A DNA stretch of 64,000 nucleotides. It comes from Metallyticus violacea (Eukaryota; Arthropoda; Insecta; Mantodea; Metallyticidae). A program made the translations under genes and the position numbers. Location: NCBI GenBank assembly GCA_030762175.1, contig CM060842.1, positions 70,359,501-70,423,500 on the forward strand, given 5' to 3'. The notes under the pieces are model-generated. The model was not told the DNA's origin. It was given only the letters and a program-made list of their open reading frames with translations, and did not search any database. This document shows, piece by piece, positions 21,801-36,800 of this stretch; the stretch's first letter is position 1; each line of letters starts with the position of its first letter.

Positions 21801-24800
21801 ATTGCATATGTATATAGCAAAATTTGTGTGAATGAGTATTTGTCAGTTTCTCAGGTTTTTGTTGTTTTGGCTGAGTTGTTCTAGGAGTTGCTGTTTCATT
21901 ATTATTGTAACTATGTATACAGATGTACAAGATATTTTTTGTAAATGTAGAATGTATGCTATTGTGGTAATTATAAATGAAAATTCTATGTTTGCAAGTC
22001 TTTGTGACTGCTTCACGAATTCATGGAATGCCCTAGGAACTAAACTAAATAGCAAAGCCAGAAAGTTCATGAGCACTGGTATTACCAACGCCAGTATGAA
22101 TTGTTTATTAGTAAAGTGGATCTAACACCAACACTAATGTGTCTAGATCAAGAGGTCTGCATACAATTTTTGTTTGATGAGAGTCTGCAAGACATTTGCA
22201 GGTGTATCCAGTAGTGTAAGTGATTGGTGTGATTTAGGTTAGTTAAGGCTAGTAATTAGTTTAGGTCTTTTAAGAATAAGAAACTTCTGTTCACTGCATT
22301 GTTTGTTAAGACATTATATTGACTACTATGCTTCATCATAACACAGTAAATAAAATAATTATACAACTATTACATATACTCACACACACATATACACACA
22401 CAAATCCTATACTGATCGCAAAACATTTACAATATTATTTAGCGTAAAGTTAATTGGGAAAAACTTTCAAACATATACAAGGTTTGATGTCTTTTACTGC
22501 GTCAGGTATGCATGCTCCTTTTTATTAGGAGCTATTGATGCCATACTTGTGGTGGATACCATTAGTTCACCATGAAACTGTTTTGCAAAATCTGAAACAA
22601 AACAATAACAGTGCATTATCCTCAAACATAACATCACAGTCAGTATACTGAATGCCTCAAGAAGGCTGTGGCTGTTGGTTTTTTCATTGCATGCGGTTTC
22701 TTCAACCAGCTATAGTGCGGACCATATTGGTTTTTCCCTTGTATTGATCTAATATGATAAAACAGCTGACCAAGAAAAACAAATTTTTTGGACTCTGTTG
22801 GTTTTTTCCCCTGTACCCTTCAATTGCCCTTAACATAAATGAAAATACCTCAGAAAAATCTGCACTTATATTTTTACATTCACACTTGCCAGAGCAAAGA
22901 ATAATGCAGTTTCATCTATGTCTTCACAAATGGCTAATTTCGTGCAGTTCTGAGTATCTCCATTCATGAACATGAACTTTTACTCCTGCAAACCCACCTT
23001 CAATGCATGCACCTGTAGTGACAGTTCTGATAAACAAAAACATATGAATAAGGTGAACTATTCTGCAACTACACCCATTTTTGCAGTTATTTAATAAATG
23101 AAAAGTAGTTCAGATATTTAAACTTCAGTGAGAAATTTTATTTGGTGCATAATTTGAATTGGGCATGGAAGTAATATAGTAAGGTAGATTTTTTACTATG
23201 TGATATTTAGTGAATCATGATGCAAAGCTTATTTGGGGGGGGGGGGAAACAGGACACTTTACATATAAAGGATACAGAAGAAAAACTAACAGAGTTCAAA
23301 AACCATAATTTTACAGCAGAAAAAAAAAACTTTCAAATAATTAATTTCCTATACCTTTGGATTTTTCCAATAAAATATTTGTTTAAATTTTAGAGTACTA
23401 ATTGTTTTGATTTGAAACTACACAAATATTGCTTTAATTTACTTGTCCAATTGATTATTTAATTAAACTGTTCATGGATTCTGTTGGTTTTTCCCCTGCA
23501 TTTTGTAAGATAAAAATACACTATGCCTATTGAATTTATTTTAATTGTATTATATAATTACAAAAACAGAATATGAACTTGTGTTGACAGACATTACTCT
23601 CTAAGCCTGAAGAAAGATCTACATGGTTCTCATTGTCAGGTCTAATTGAATTGGTCTCTAAAAATCACTTTCATCATTAGAGATATCATCTTGGTGTTCA
23701 GATGGTAATAATTTTGGCTGAAGGGCGCAAGTAGTGGACTATAATACTCCTTGGGTCCCTCTTTTTCACAGAACTTCGTCAAGACCATCAGGTCCTTACA
23801 CTTCTGTTCTTAAAGAGGGGGAATAAGCAAGTGATAATGGTGGCTTGGTTGCTGAATATCTTGTGGTTGTTTCACCCTCTTCTTCCTTTGATCCTAATCA
23901 ATGATGAGAAGAATAATCTGTTCTAACTTTTCTTATGTTCTACAGTTTTTCATTTTATCTGAAGGAATTTTAGTTTTAGTGGCCTAAGAGCAAAAGGTAT
24001 CATCTTCTTGTAGGACTTTGAAGAAAGAAATATATTTCAGCTTTTAAACATTGCTTGTTTTAACAAGATTATCCAGATGCTTAAAAAACTGGAAATCAGT
24101 ATTTGTGTATCACACAATCCAATGCTTCACTGAGACTGGTACTGTTGAAGACCTTTAAGATCTGGACAATCAGATGTGAGAATCATAGCTGTTGTCAAAG
24201 CAGTGCAACTCATGTTGAACAGAATCCAATTTAGAAGCAAAAGGGCATGGCCCCGAGATAAACATATCCAAACACTGTTGCAGTATTTGAATGCAAACGT
24301 GTTTTTAATCTGCTCTTAGCAAATGCGGCACCCATCTTGTGCCATACTTTTTCTTAAGCAATTCTTCCATTTATGGTTCCTCAGTAGTAAAAATGGGCGC
24401 TAAACACACACACATGCACGCACGCAAGCACACATTCTTAATGTAAAATAAAACCTATGCTTTCCTTTGAAATGCCTATAGCCTCATTAGCATGTATTTG
24501 TTCAGTAATTCTCCTGTTGCACTTTTTAGATGTCCTTCATGTGTGTTATTTCAAGGATGGCATGGCCATATTTAAAGCCAGCTGCCCATTTTTTAATTAT
24601 TGGAAATGAAGTAGAAGAGTCCCATTAAACTTTATAAATGGGTAAGAATTCCTTTGGTGTTACATGTATTTTATTATCACTTAACGATACTCAGTTTCAT
24701 CCATTTTATGGACACAGCCCATCTGCCTTAGAAAGCTTTATTAAATAAACTATTTTAAACAATGATTTGATATTTCAAATAAATGCGCAAAACAGACATA

Positions 24801-27800
24801 CCGACATAAAAGATTATTCTCTTGCCAGTTGCATGGCCATCTTTGGTTGAGGACAAGAACTTTCAGATTGCCATCATAGAATAATAGCATGTATGAAAAT
24901 GATAGAAGATTGATATTTTAATACTTCAAAGTATTCAAATATATTATTTGGGGAAGCGATATTAAGAGCTTATGAGCAGTGTGGCAATACAGTTCTGTTC
25001 TCATATAACTAATAGTGTAAATTTTATCAGGATAATATGAAAACCAAATAACATTGTACTGAATAAATTTTTAGAAAGTTAACATTAAGAATTCCAATCC
25101 ACAATTTTGATTAAAACCAAAAGGGCTCGCTGTATGATACTGTTTTGTTGGCAATTATGCTGGTTCATTGCTTGCAATTTATAACCGATCATCAGACTTT
25201 GATGCTCTGAGCTGCCTGATGAGCGATATTTTTCAAGGTAAAGAGTCATGTTTACATATGTTGAGCATAATACACTACAGAGCATTTTATTGCTGTAATC
25301 ATTTGCACCTATACCATTAAAGTACTTTTTCCTTCCTTCTCTCTCTCTTCCTTCAAAAATCAGTAAAATGAAAATACATTATAACATAATTTTGTATGTA
25401 TATTTGGTTCTTTGCTAACTATAGTGGTTTTTGTTCACTTTACAGCATCAGTCTATGTACACAGTACCTGCAGGATGAAAACAGTAGCCCTATATTTACA
25501 AAGACCCCACGTGGTGAGTAGTTTCCTATTTTATTTTCATCTTTCTTCAAATTTAATTTTATAATGGCATAAGAATTTCTTATAAATGGATATAGAAGGA
25601 ACTACAACCTATATACAACCTAAAACATGATGACCTTGGTTGAAATGGGTGTATCATTTTCCTGCAGATTATAACTCAGTTGCTGAATTCTGTCTCATAT
25701 ATTCTGTTTCATATAATATATTATATGAAACAGAATGCAGCAACCGAGTTCTAATCACCCATGATGCAACCATTTCAACCCAGAAGTATGATACTTCAGC
25801 ATCATTGGAGAAAGTCATACTTAAAGTACTTTTCCTTACACCAAGAAAGATCTGAGTCTGCTGGTGCAGTAGAGCGGTTAGAGCTGCAGTCCCAAGTGAC
25901 AGCTGAGAGAGCCAAAAGAGTGTGACTTTCACAGAAATAGCTAGATAAGAAGTCCTTCAAGCAAAGTGGTATGATAGCTCATAGAGCATCATGCTGTAGT
26001 TGTGGTTTTGGATACTCACAACCTGATTTTTTTCCTTTCTTTTTTCCCCTCCTTGCCAGAGTTAAAGGAGGTTTGTCACCATTACAATGATTTATGCCAA
26101 CATAGTACTACGCACACACAGTGCACTATAAATTGATATTTACAATTTTTTTTATGCTGGAATCAAAGGAGATTCACCACCATTACAGTAAATTACCCCT
26201 CCCATCAATTTATATTTATGAATAGGAGGCAAAGCTCACAACAGCAAACCACTGGGTCCACCAATTTCTAGAATGTACCCGAGGATATGAATTAATTGAA
26301 AATTCCAATAAGATAGGTGGTATAAAGTGAAAAACTGAGTTTTGTAATATAAAATCTGAGTTTGCTGGAGCTGTGTGCACTATCTCCCATTCGCGACTGA
26401 GAAGTTCAACTTTCTTTGCTGTTGCTCAGGACTGCAGCCCTAACCCATCTATTGGAGCAGTGGACTCAGATCTTTCTTGGTGTAAGGACAAGTCTTATGA
26501 AATAGTGTGCATTCACTTTAAGGAACATAAGAGCACAAACTCAAGTAAAGAAGCCTATGTTTGAAATGATAATTTTACACTGCACACCAGTGGAAAACAA
26601 AAAATTCAGAGACTGTTATATCATTACCTTCTAGATTAACTTTGTCTCTTATTACTTCCATCTGCTTTCTTAGGAGCAATAAATGATGTCAAAGTTTTGA
26701 AGGAAAAAATAAAGTTGTTAAAATACATAATGTAAAAACTACTATGGGGGGAAGTAAGAAAGATAAAGGAACTGTATGTAGTTCATTGTCTCCAGTAAAA
26801 TGTTTTTTATTGAAATGTATGTAAGGTACTGCCTACAATTGCTAACATTGTTTTTAATAAATTTTCTTCTCTTCTCTAATAAATCTTCCTATTAATCTTA
26901 ATCCTCTGATGCCCTGAAAGGTTTTTTAACAAAATTTGTATTGTACTTCAGCTGATCATGGAATTAGCAGAAAAAATGTATTGTGTTTATAAATTATTTA
27001 ATATTGCCTTTACATATGTTATTATTACAATACGTTAAATATATTTTGAATATTATATATATTTATAGGATAATATTAAGTTGTGAAAATGAATGACACC
27101 ATATTATTATGCTGTTATTTCTTATTTTTCTAATATAGTGAGGAACTAAAGTACACAGTTTTAAACAGTGTATGTTTTGGTACAAAGGTCTTTATATTTT
27201 TATAAATTAATTTTGCTGATAATCACTTTTTTCTCTCTCTTTTAGGTCTACCAAGAGCAATTTATGAACTGATCTGGCATGGTATCAAAGGACCTTTGAG
27301 GCGCGAAGCAACTGTTTCCATGCTTGGAGAGCTTTTGGTAAATTTTCCTTTCATTTTTGTCATGATTAAAGGAACAGCTTAAAGTTTGCAGTACATTTTG
27401 TATTGTAGCACAGATGTAAAACATTCTATTGAAAAGAATATGTAAAACCACAAGGACTAATAATATTGTTGATTATTGGTTACTTTGACAGATAATATTT
27501 TACAGTGGCATGCATTTGAACTCTTAATTGACAATACATACCACATAATACATTCAGTCCAAAAGCAGGGAAAGAGACAGTTATTTATCCAAGGCGTATT
27601 GCATATTAAACCTGGTTAAGCTTTGAACCCAAACTGTTGGTCGTGGTGGTAGTATAGGCCTCTGAGCAAAATTTGTTGGCAGTTTCATGCCTTGAATTGA
27701 ATGGGATACTGACGACTTGAGATGTTAAAAGAGCATCTGGGGAGGGGGGAAAAGAGAGAGAGAACCCAAAATTAATTGCTATCACTGAGCCTTTTGGTGT

Positions 27801-30800
27801 AACAAGAACAATTTATGTAATTGATAGAAATAGAAGCATTGTGCCTGTAAATATTACATGGTGTTGTTGTCATTATATCAGTAAACAATGAATACAAAGA
27901 CTAATGTCATTGTACAGATTGAAGGAGGAATGGCATTGTTAATGCTGGAGAATGCTGTGGATTATACTGTTTCGATGGAAACAGTAACAAAAAAAAGGAT
28001 ATTTAAGAAGAAAATAAGAGGGCGGACAATTGCACACTTCTACTCCATGGCTCTATTCCACAAAAGCATGGTCTAGTACATTACAAACGTATTAGTACAA
28101 GCATTTGTAAAATGTGGTCTTATAACTTTCTGTTCCATGAAAGAAGTACAACATTTGAACAATTAGTAAAAAGCTACAAGTGACATCAATTAAGAGCAAA
28201 ATGGAGGAACAGCTGTTTGCCATACATCGCCATATCTTGAATTAGGTTATGTCCACTTCTTAGTAATTAATTCATATTTTTTAACATACAGAGAAGATTA
28301 TTGTCCTGCCAAATGGGTCTTGTAATTTTTCAGATATAATGATAATTTATTACCTTTTAGTACACTGATCCACTTTGAGATGACTGTCGCATACAGCATG
28401 AATTACAGTTATCGAGAGATGGCAGGAGAAGTGGGCTTTCTGTTTGCTGTCAGTCGTTTATTTTATTAGTCCATTTGATCATTTATATTTATATATTTTT
28501 GTTTATATTGTTTGCAATCACATTATCATTATAAGAAAAAAATTGAGAAAAGTGTGTCAAAAGAGATTATTTTAAAAGAGAATAAGAATGAAAAAATATT
28601 TTCATGGCATGTAACAAGAACCTTAAAAAATGTAAATTAATATGCTGGACTGAAGTATGCATTTGAAATGGGGAAGGCCAATAGCAATTATAAGTCATAC
28701 TTTAATTGTACTTAATTTTTTTTTTTACTGTCCACAAATACTGAATTATTTTTCTTTATTTATATATATATATTCCTACTCTCATCATTATATTTGCCAA
28801 TACTTCTCATATTTAGGTCAACTGACTCCAAAAATTATTGAAATGATTTGCATTTTGTGCTAGTATTTTAAATTACCAATATGCCCACTGTGATAAAGTA
28901 ATTTATACATATGACAAATTTATTATTATGAAATCACTCAAATTTCAATAGTTTTGTTCCACTTACTTGGACATGTTTCAAAGGTGTTTGCCTCCATCTT
29001 CAGCCTGGTCCCACTGGCCACTTCCCAGTGTGGTATTAAGATGTTGCTCTGTTACTTTAACAAACTTATTGACGAGGTAACTGTTGTTTGGGTGATCAAA
29101 GTTAACCAAAAATTCTTTGTTTTTGTTTATAAATGTATTTCCCCATACTGTTAATTCTATGGGTTTTTGAAGAGCCTTTAATAGTTTTGGTACCTTTTGG
29201 AATTTTTTTTTTTTTTTTTTTTTTGGCCAAAATGATCTGCCCCTGCTGATTTTTCTGTGTGTTTATGTTTTACATTTCTCATGTGTTCCTTAAAACGTAT
29301 GGTAATATTTCTTTTTGTTTTGCCTATGTATTTCATGTCACAGTCTTTGCAACCGATTTCACAAATGCCAGAAAACTTTCCTTGTGGAATTTTGTCTTTT
29401 GTGTTGGTGTTTAAGTGTTTTTTTAAACTAAATTTATTTACTGGGGCCAAAATGATGTTTGCCTCTGTACAAATCTTCTGGACTTTTTGGTGTGCCCATG
29501 GGTGGAATGTGAATTTTTTATATAATCTCCTTTGTAGCCTTTTAGTGTGGTGATGTCCTTTATTTGTTTTTTCTTTCTGAATTTCTCTATTTTCTTGTTG
29601 ACAAGATCTATTATGTAGCCATTTTTCTGTGCTATATCTATGATTTTTTGGTACTCCAATTTGTATTCTCTCTTGCTTATTGGCAGGTTTGTTAATCTGA
29701 ATGTGAGGCTGTTGATTATGGCTAGTTTATGTGTTTTGGATTGTGGCTGTTATTTTTTTATATAATTATCTGTGTGGGTATCTTTTCTGAAAATGCCAAA
29801 CTCCAGTATATTGTCATTTTTCATCATTTTTATATTCAAGATGGGAAGAACCTTGTTGTTTTCTAATTCCATTGTGAATTTAACAAGCTGTCTTGTAGAT
29901 TGAGTATTTTTATTGCATACTCTTTCCAATTTTCAATTACTATTGCAAAGACATCATCTACATAATGGTATCAACATTTATATATATGTGGAAAAGCCTG
30001 AACTAACTTTATTTCCAAAAAACTCATGTATATATCTGTCAAGACTGGCAAAAGTGGGTTTCCCATTGCTAGACCCTTTTGTGTATAACTATTGCCTCTG
30101 AATGAGAAGTAGGTTTGGTTTATGCAGATTCTGGTGAGGTTCAGATATTGATCTATGACTTCTCTAGATAGGTTTATTGAAGTTAACCATTTCTTTACAA
30201 TATTTATTAGATTTTTTTTGGAGATGCTGGGAAACAAAGAGACCACATCATAAGAAATTAGCAAATCCCTCTTTTCTAGTTTTATATGTCTCTCTGATTT
30301 TATTTATTAATGCTGATGAGTTCTTTGTACTTTGGCTTTTGTATTTTGGTAAGGTGTTAAATTTCTTTAAAAGGCAATTGGCTAAATTGTATATAGGTGA
30401 ATTTTTTGTGTCTACAATAGGTCTCATTTTAGTATCAGATTTATGTATTTTAGGTAGGCCATAAATTCTAGGTGGGGTTGTCTGGTATATTCTTCTTTTC
30501 TTCCTCACTCAGAATTGTTATATTTGTTTATAGTTTTCTTACTGCACTGTTATATTTTTGGTGGGATCTGTTTTCATTTTTTCATAATCCTAGTTATCTG
30601 GTAAACTGTATATACCGTTTTTGTAATCTTTCTCATTCATTATTACTATTTTGTTCCCTTTGTCAGCTCTGCTATAAATAACAAAAATGAAAGAAAGAGG
30701 TGTTATTTATATAAATAACAAGAAGAAGAAAGAAGCATTATGAATATCCTTGGGAAAATATAATATTTTCAATGGGAATGAATTTTTAGGTAAGGAGGCC

Positions 30801-33800
30801 TTCTGTAGGAAATTAGAGGGCATATGACTTCTCATTAATATATTCAAAACAGACAAATATAATGCTACCACAGTTAGCATATGCTACAGCCAGATGAAAG
30901 AATAAAGCTTCAGCAGGTAATAAGCCGTATCATTTTACATAAAAATAAACATTGCTTATCGATGCATTTTAGATCAGAGTTGGGGATTTCAGCCATGTAG
31001 CACATTTTTAGTTTTTTTACCCTGCTTGGCCAGACACATTTCACATTTATATATATAACTTTTAAATCAAATAGCTTTTTGCTGCAGAACATATTTCAAG
31101 AGCCCTTGCTTTAACCATCAGCTGAAGACCAACTAACAGATGTTGAACAAAATGGAGGCATCTAATGGTTACAATGTTAGCTTACTTAGGTTTTCAGTAG
31201 TGAAATTTCAAAGTTCATAACTTGACCCTTGTTTTTATAAATTCTTTCCCATTAACAATTTCATGAACTTACCTTCTGTTATAAAATTGTTCTTGGCTAG
31301 AAGTGGGCACCATTTACCTATTTGTTTGCATTTAATATTTCTGTTGCTTAAATTGGTCTAGTTTCCAAATTCCTTTTTGTTTTTCTTATATGTATATGTT
31401 CATAAACTTGGAAATTATTTGATAAATTCCTGATTTCTTGTTCATTGGGATTCTTCATGGGGTTTTTATAACTTTTTGACACTGAAATTATTCATTTGAG
31501 TCAAAATCATATTGTTATTACTATTATAATTATTAAATAATGTTGAGTTGTTGATAACTCTCATGCCCCAAGTACTTTTCATAAATAAAGGGTTTAGGTT
31601 CAAGTGGCTAATTATTGTTAAAAGATGATCCTAAACCATCTCTTCTTTAAAATGCTCAGGAGACAGAATGGTGAGGAAAATAGTTTAATTCTATTTAAGT
31701 GCTTCATCGGACACATTAGTATTTGGAATGTCATAACTGCATTTTAATGTGGATATCAGGAATTATATTTGATCTTTTGCCAAATCATTCCCAACTTGTA
31801 TTATTTGAATTTTCATTAAAATGCTATAAATTATAATTTAAAAATGAGGTTAAGCAATCTTTTAACTGTATAACATGTTAGTTAACAGGTTTTATGTAAT
31901 ATTTACCTCATGTTTTATTATACAAGGTGGAATGCAAGTAAAATGGTTTGAGAGGATGTATGTTCAATAGTGGACAGTAGAATGATGTATGGAGTAGAAA
32001 TTTGGGGGCCAGATGGAGAATGGAAAGGGATAAATGTGATAAATAGGCTATTTTTTAGAATTGTCCTAGGCTTACCGAGATCTGCACCTAAGGAGGTTGC
32101 TTTAATGGAATTGGGAAGATTGGGCTAAAAAAGCAAGGTCATAGAAAGGGCATTTAAATATTGATATAGAATAGAGACATTAGAAGAGGAGAATATTACC
32201 AAACTGTTTGGTAGCACAAGAAAAAATGATGGGGAAAGAAATGTGGATATCTTAAATATTCTACAAGCAGTGGGCATGTGGTCAATATGGTATGAGGGAG
32301 AAAGATTGGCAAAAGGATTTTGGAAAGAGATAATAATGAGAATTGAGGATATTGAATAACAGGAAATATGGGCAAAACATAATGCCAAAAAATATCTGAA
32401 ATTATATAGAAAACTAAACAATGTGTGGAGAACAGAAAGATATATAGATATCTGTGATAAGGCAGGAAGAGGACTGACATGGTTTAGAACAGGAGAAATA
32501 AACTCAAATTGAATAAAAAATGGATATATTAAGGGTATGTCCTGTGTGTGAGGAACCAGATAGTCTTGGCATTGCATATTACAATGTGAGCAAACTAGTT
32601 TTGGAGGGAACAGTTTCTATTATGAAAGTGGGAAAATTTATCAAATAAAATAAGAGGCAGAAGAATTTTAAATTTAAAATCAGCTGGAAATATTAAGGAA
32701 CTAGGAAAATACATAGGCAAGGTGAGACAGAAATGGTTGTGGAAGGTGGGCAAGATAAATGGAAATAACAGTGTTGACAATTGCACTATTTGGGAGTGAA
32801 TATAGATCCCCATTACATACTCAACCTGGGATTAATTGTAATGGGTTATGGAAGGAATGCAACTCCATAAATTCAAGGTGAGCAAGTGGGAAAATGAAAG
32901 TTTATTACAGTAGTAAATTTACATGTACTGTGAACATGAAAAGGAAAATTGTGTACTTTAAATGTTTTTGAAATTTGCTATATGTTTGAAACTTTTGATC
33001 AGGAAGCTAATTTGGTACCATTGTTAGAATAATGTGGGTATATAGCATTCTTAGTTTTCCTTCATTTTGAGAAAATTAATGACATATAAAATTGGTTTTG
33101 TGGCACTTAAAACTTCACTTCCAAGTAAGTGTTGCCAAACCCACTTTATCTCATATTATTTTATTTCTTCCAAGCAAGTGTCACCAAACCAACTCTGTCT
33201 CATATTATTTTACTACTTCATAGTTAATAGCTTCAAGAGTTCATATAATGACAACTAACTTGTGATATGTACAAATGCAAGGTTGTTAAATCCAAAGGAT
33301 TTAACAGTGGCAGCAAGTTTTATGAACTGTAGAATGAGAATAAGCAGATAGTTTGTTGTACATCAGAGGAATAAATTTGAAACTTAATATAATAAAGTTC
33401 AGGGAATGCACTGGTTCTGATCTTTTAAGAATCAGATGGCAGTACATTGCAGCATTGCAGTTGAAATCTAAAACTAATATGTAAAAGAGCTATCTTTCTA
33501 AATTAATTTCAGCCATATTAAAATATTTAAAAATATTCTAATATCTGAGTCAGTTAAGAATTATAGTATTTTATAATATAGGAAATAGACCAATAACACA
33601 AAATAACATGTACAGTGGCCAAATAGCTTAGATAAGAAATCTGACTGCTGTCTAGTGTTTGATCCCTAGCAATGGCAGACAGCCTTTTTGAAGCTTTGTA
33701 GGTTCTAGCCAAGCTCAGGTACACTCAGCCTGCAGTCCAATTGAGTGCCAGGGTAATCTGGGATGCCTTACCATCCCTTCCATGGGTTACTAGGCTTATT

Positions 33801-36800
33801 GCTTTAGCTTAGAAATACTATATCTACCTAATTGATAAATTATTAAAATAAAATTAAAGCTATAAATATAATTAATTATATTTATATCTTTAAACATTTT
33901 AAAATTATTATTAATTTTTTTGCACATTTTATTATAGAAAAAATTGCAATCAAATTAAAGGCCTTTGTTAGCAAGCATAATATTAAAAGCCATTTTGTTG
34001 TAATAATAATCATACTGTTCTGAATTGTGAATTTCACCTTTAAATTAATGTGTATGTGGTGAATATCAACTTATTGCGGTTTTATATATTTATAGATAAT
34101 TAAAGCAAATTTTAGTAACTTTTCAAGTTCATTCATATATTTATTTTTATACATGCTACACACATTTTGTTATGCACTGAATATTTAATAGCTATAGTGA
34201 TTACTATGAAGTTCCAAGGAAAATGTGTGAATAAAGGTGCAAAGCTGCTAGAAACATAGCATTAGCAACTTATACCACCACAGGTGGCTGAGATCATTAA
34301 GGTGCAGATTTGGAAGGACCATCATCCTTGACTGAGATTTTTACCGGGTTTTTCCTAGTCCTCATAAATGGCAAATGCTGTGCAGGTACCTTAAACTTAG
34401 GCCTGAAATGCTTCCTTAAAAATAAAAAAGTCTTTATCATTTCATCTCGTGTATCACCAGTGTTCACTGCCTGTAATGCCTTAGCATTAAACAGTATTAG
34501 AAAAACAGTATTAGCATTAAACACTTAAACAGTATTAGAAAAAATAGCAACTTAGCAATCTATAAGAAATGTGGAAACTGCTTGGCATTATGTTGCATCC
34601 ACACCTACATACGAGTATTTGTGCAACATTGAAGATAATGGCAGCAATAGTTAGTTACACTAGTAGTCATGAGCAAGCTGCTTGAGCTTATGTTTCATCC
34701 ACACCTACATAAGTACATTTGTGAAACATTGAAGATAATGGCTAAAATATTTAACACTAGTGGTCATGAGCAAGCTTCTATACTCAGAAAGCGAATTTTT
34801 TTCTTCTTCCCCATGCTGGATGAGAAGAATCTTCAATAATAGAAAAATTCTACATCCTTTTAACATTATGTATTTACTTTATTTTATTAAATTGAATGTC
34901 CTTGCATATTCTTAACAAAATAATATAATAAATACATGAATGAATGAAGGATCAAATTAAATAAATTACAAATTTAATAAAACTTTATTATTTTTCTTCA
35001 CTTGTCCACTTAGGGCACTGAAAGCATGTCAGATTTTACAGTTAATCTGAGACTAAAAATAAAACATTTCCAACAGGAGACTACTGACAAATTGGAAATA
35101 GAGGTTAACGTAGGGTAGTCTGTGTTAATCAGGGAGTACTCTATTTTTATTTTGCCTAAGAAGTGGTATAAGAATGATTGTGATCAGTTTATAATTTATA
35201 AAGGAATTGATTGTAATACATTAATTGTATTTGCGGTGGGGTCATACCTGCTTGTACTTTTATTAGCATTTCAAAAATATTCAAATAGAAATAAAACAAC
35301 TTAAGAAGCTTGTTTCCATTGTAGAATGTTGCCAACATGCATTAATTAGTATTAATTTGATAGCTTTTTAAACCCATGATAAATTATTCTTTTATTTCAC
35401 CTTCAAATATAAACCACATGGACTTTTTATGTTTTATAGCCTACATGACAACAGTCAGATAAATGGTGTTTGTACCTTCCCAAATATTGTGCTCTTTAAA
35501 ATCAGCTTTATTGGGGGAAGGAGCCTGAGCATGATCAATCTTGGCTTCTGACTGCTGGAGGTTTATTATTTTATGTGCTTAAATGATTAAGCAGAACTCT
35601 TTTGTCTATTAGCCGTATTCTTCTTTTTAAACATGCAGTGCCTTCAATATTGACTAAATTCTGTTATATACTGGTTATCAAGTGGGGCAGTCCAATAGGT
35701 TCTTCACTTACTATTTGGCTGCAGATAATAGCAAACAATGTAGGTGGCAACTTGTAGCAACCTATGGGGGAGGGAGGGGGCAGAAAGTTCATTATAAACC
35801 AGAATATTATAAAGTGTATCATATTCAAATTAAAATGAATTGTATTAAAATTGAGGAGGAGGAGGAGGAGGAGGAGGAGTCTTTTCTATGCTTTAGCTCT
35901 GACCGTAGAATCTTTGTCCCTGGGAATTGGGGCTGCAATTTTTATGAATTCAATTTTTTTTTTTGTGTTTTTTCAATATGAGAATTATTCCCTTATACTA
36001 TGAGAATTAATTGAGGATTATTTATGCACTGAAATTGTTTTTCTGTATTCTGATATGCTTATTTGGTATAAAATTAAATCTTATTGACAGTGATACATTA
36101 TTTTTTTTATTTTTCAGGCTCTTCACAATGATTTACCCTCCATAATATTAGATGTGATAAGTGTTGTAGATGCTGAAACATCGTGTGCAGAAAATGCGGA
36201 AGATAGACAAAGATTTTGCTTTATTGTGAAAGACTGTGAAAAGGTTTGCATTTATGTTGAACTTTCCTAAAATGGTTGCAGTTTTAATATAACAGTCTAA
36301 TTTTGGGATCATAATCTATGTAAACTTACAATTTTGTTTTTTAGTTCTTTTCAGACAAACTGCTAAAAGAACGTCTAGAAATTGAAACACTCCAGGATGT
36401 TGGGGTTTTAAAGAACAGGAATTTCTACACAAAGTTTATAAAAGTAAAAACAAAGCTATAGTAAGTATTGATTCCATGTAACTTTATTGTTTTTACTGTT
36501 AAAGATAAAAACTTGTGGACTGTTGTGCCATGATCCATGGTTTTCATACTAAATCAAATATTTAGCCAGCTTCAATGCCCAGCAAAATCAGTGATGTGAG
36601 GTGGAGAGCCTGTTCAAATGTCATAAAAATGTTGATGTGTTTGCTATTATGTCTGAGTTTTAAAGGCCAGTGTTGATTAATTTAATTGAGTAGGAATGAG
36701 AAGAGATAGAGGGCCATTATTTGTTTCAAAGAACTGGTTTCCACATGCTACTCAGGTGATAGCCATTGTCTATATTATTATTTTGCAGATGTTAATCTCC

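Noticed and set aside
28885..28891. CACTGTG beside the 28.9-kb PLE as another copy of the tail motif
   Set aside because: Orientation relative to the element is opposite to that in the other insertions, and the neighbouring bases do not match.
29257..29553. 98-codon plus-strand frame
   Set aside because: Antisense of the PLE endonuclease and linker; Phe/Cys-rich, no family resemblance.
32125..32577. 150-codon open frame on the minus strand, the second longest in the window
   Set aside because: Antisense shadow of a plus-strand LINE C-terminal region. Composition is biased (Phe/Leu/Ser-rich) and there is no protein-family pattern.
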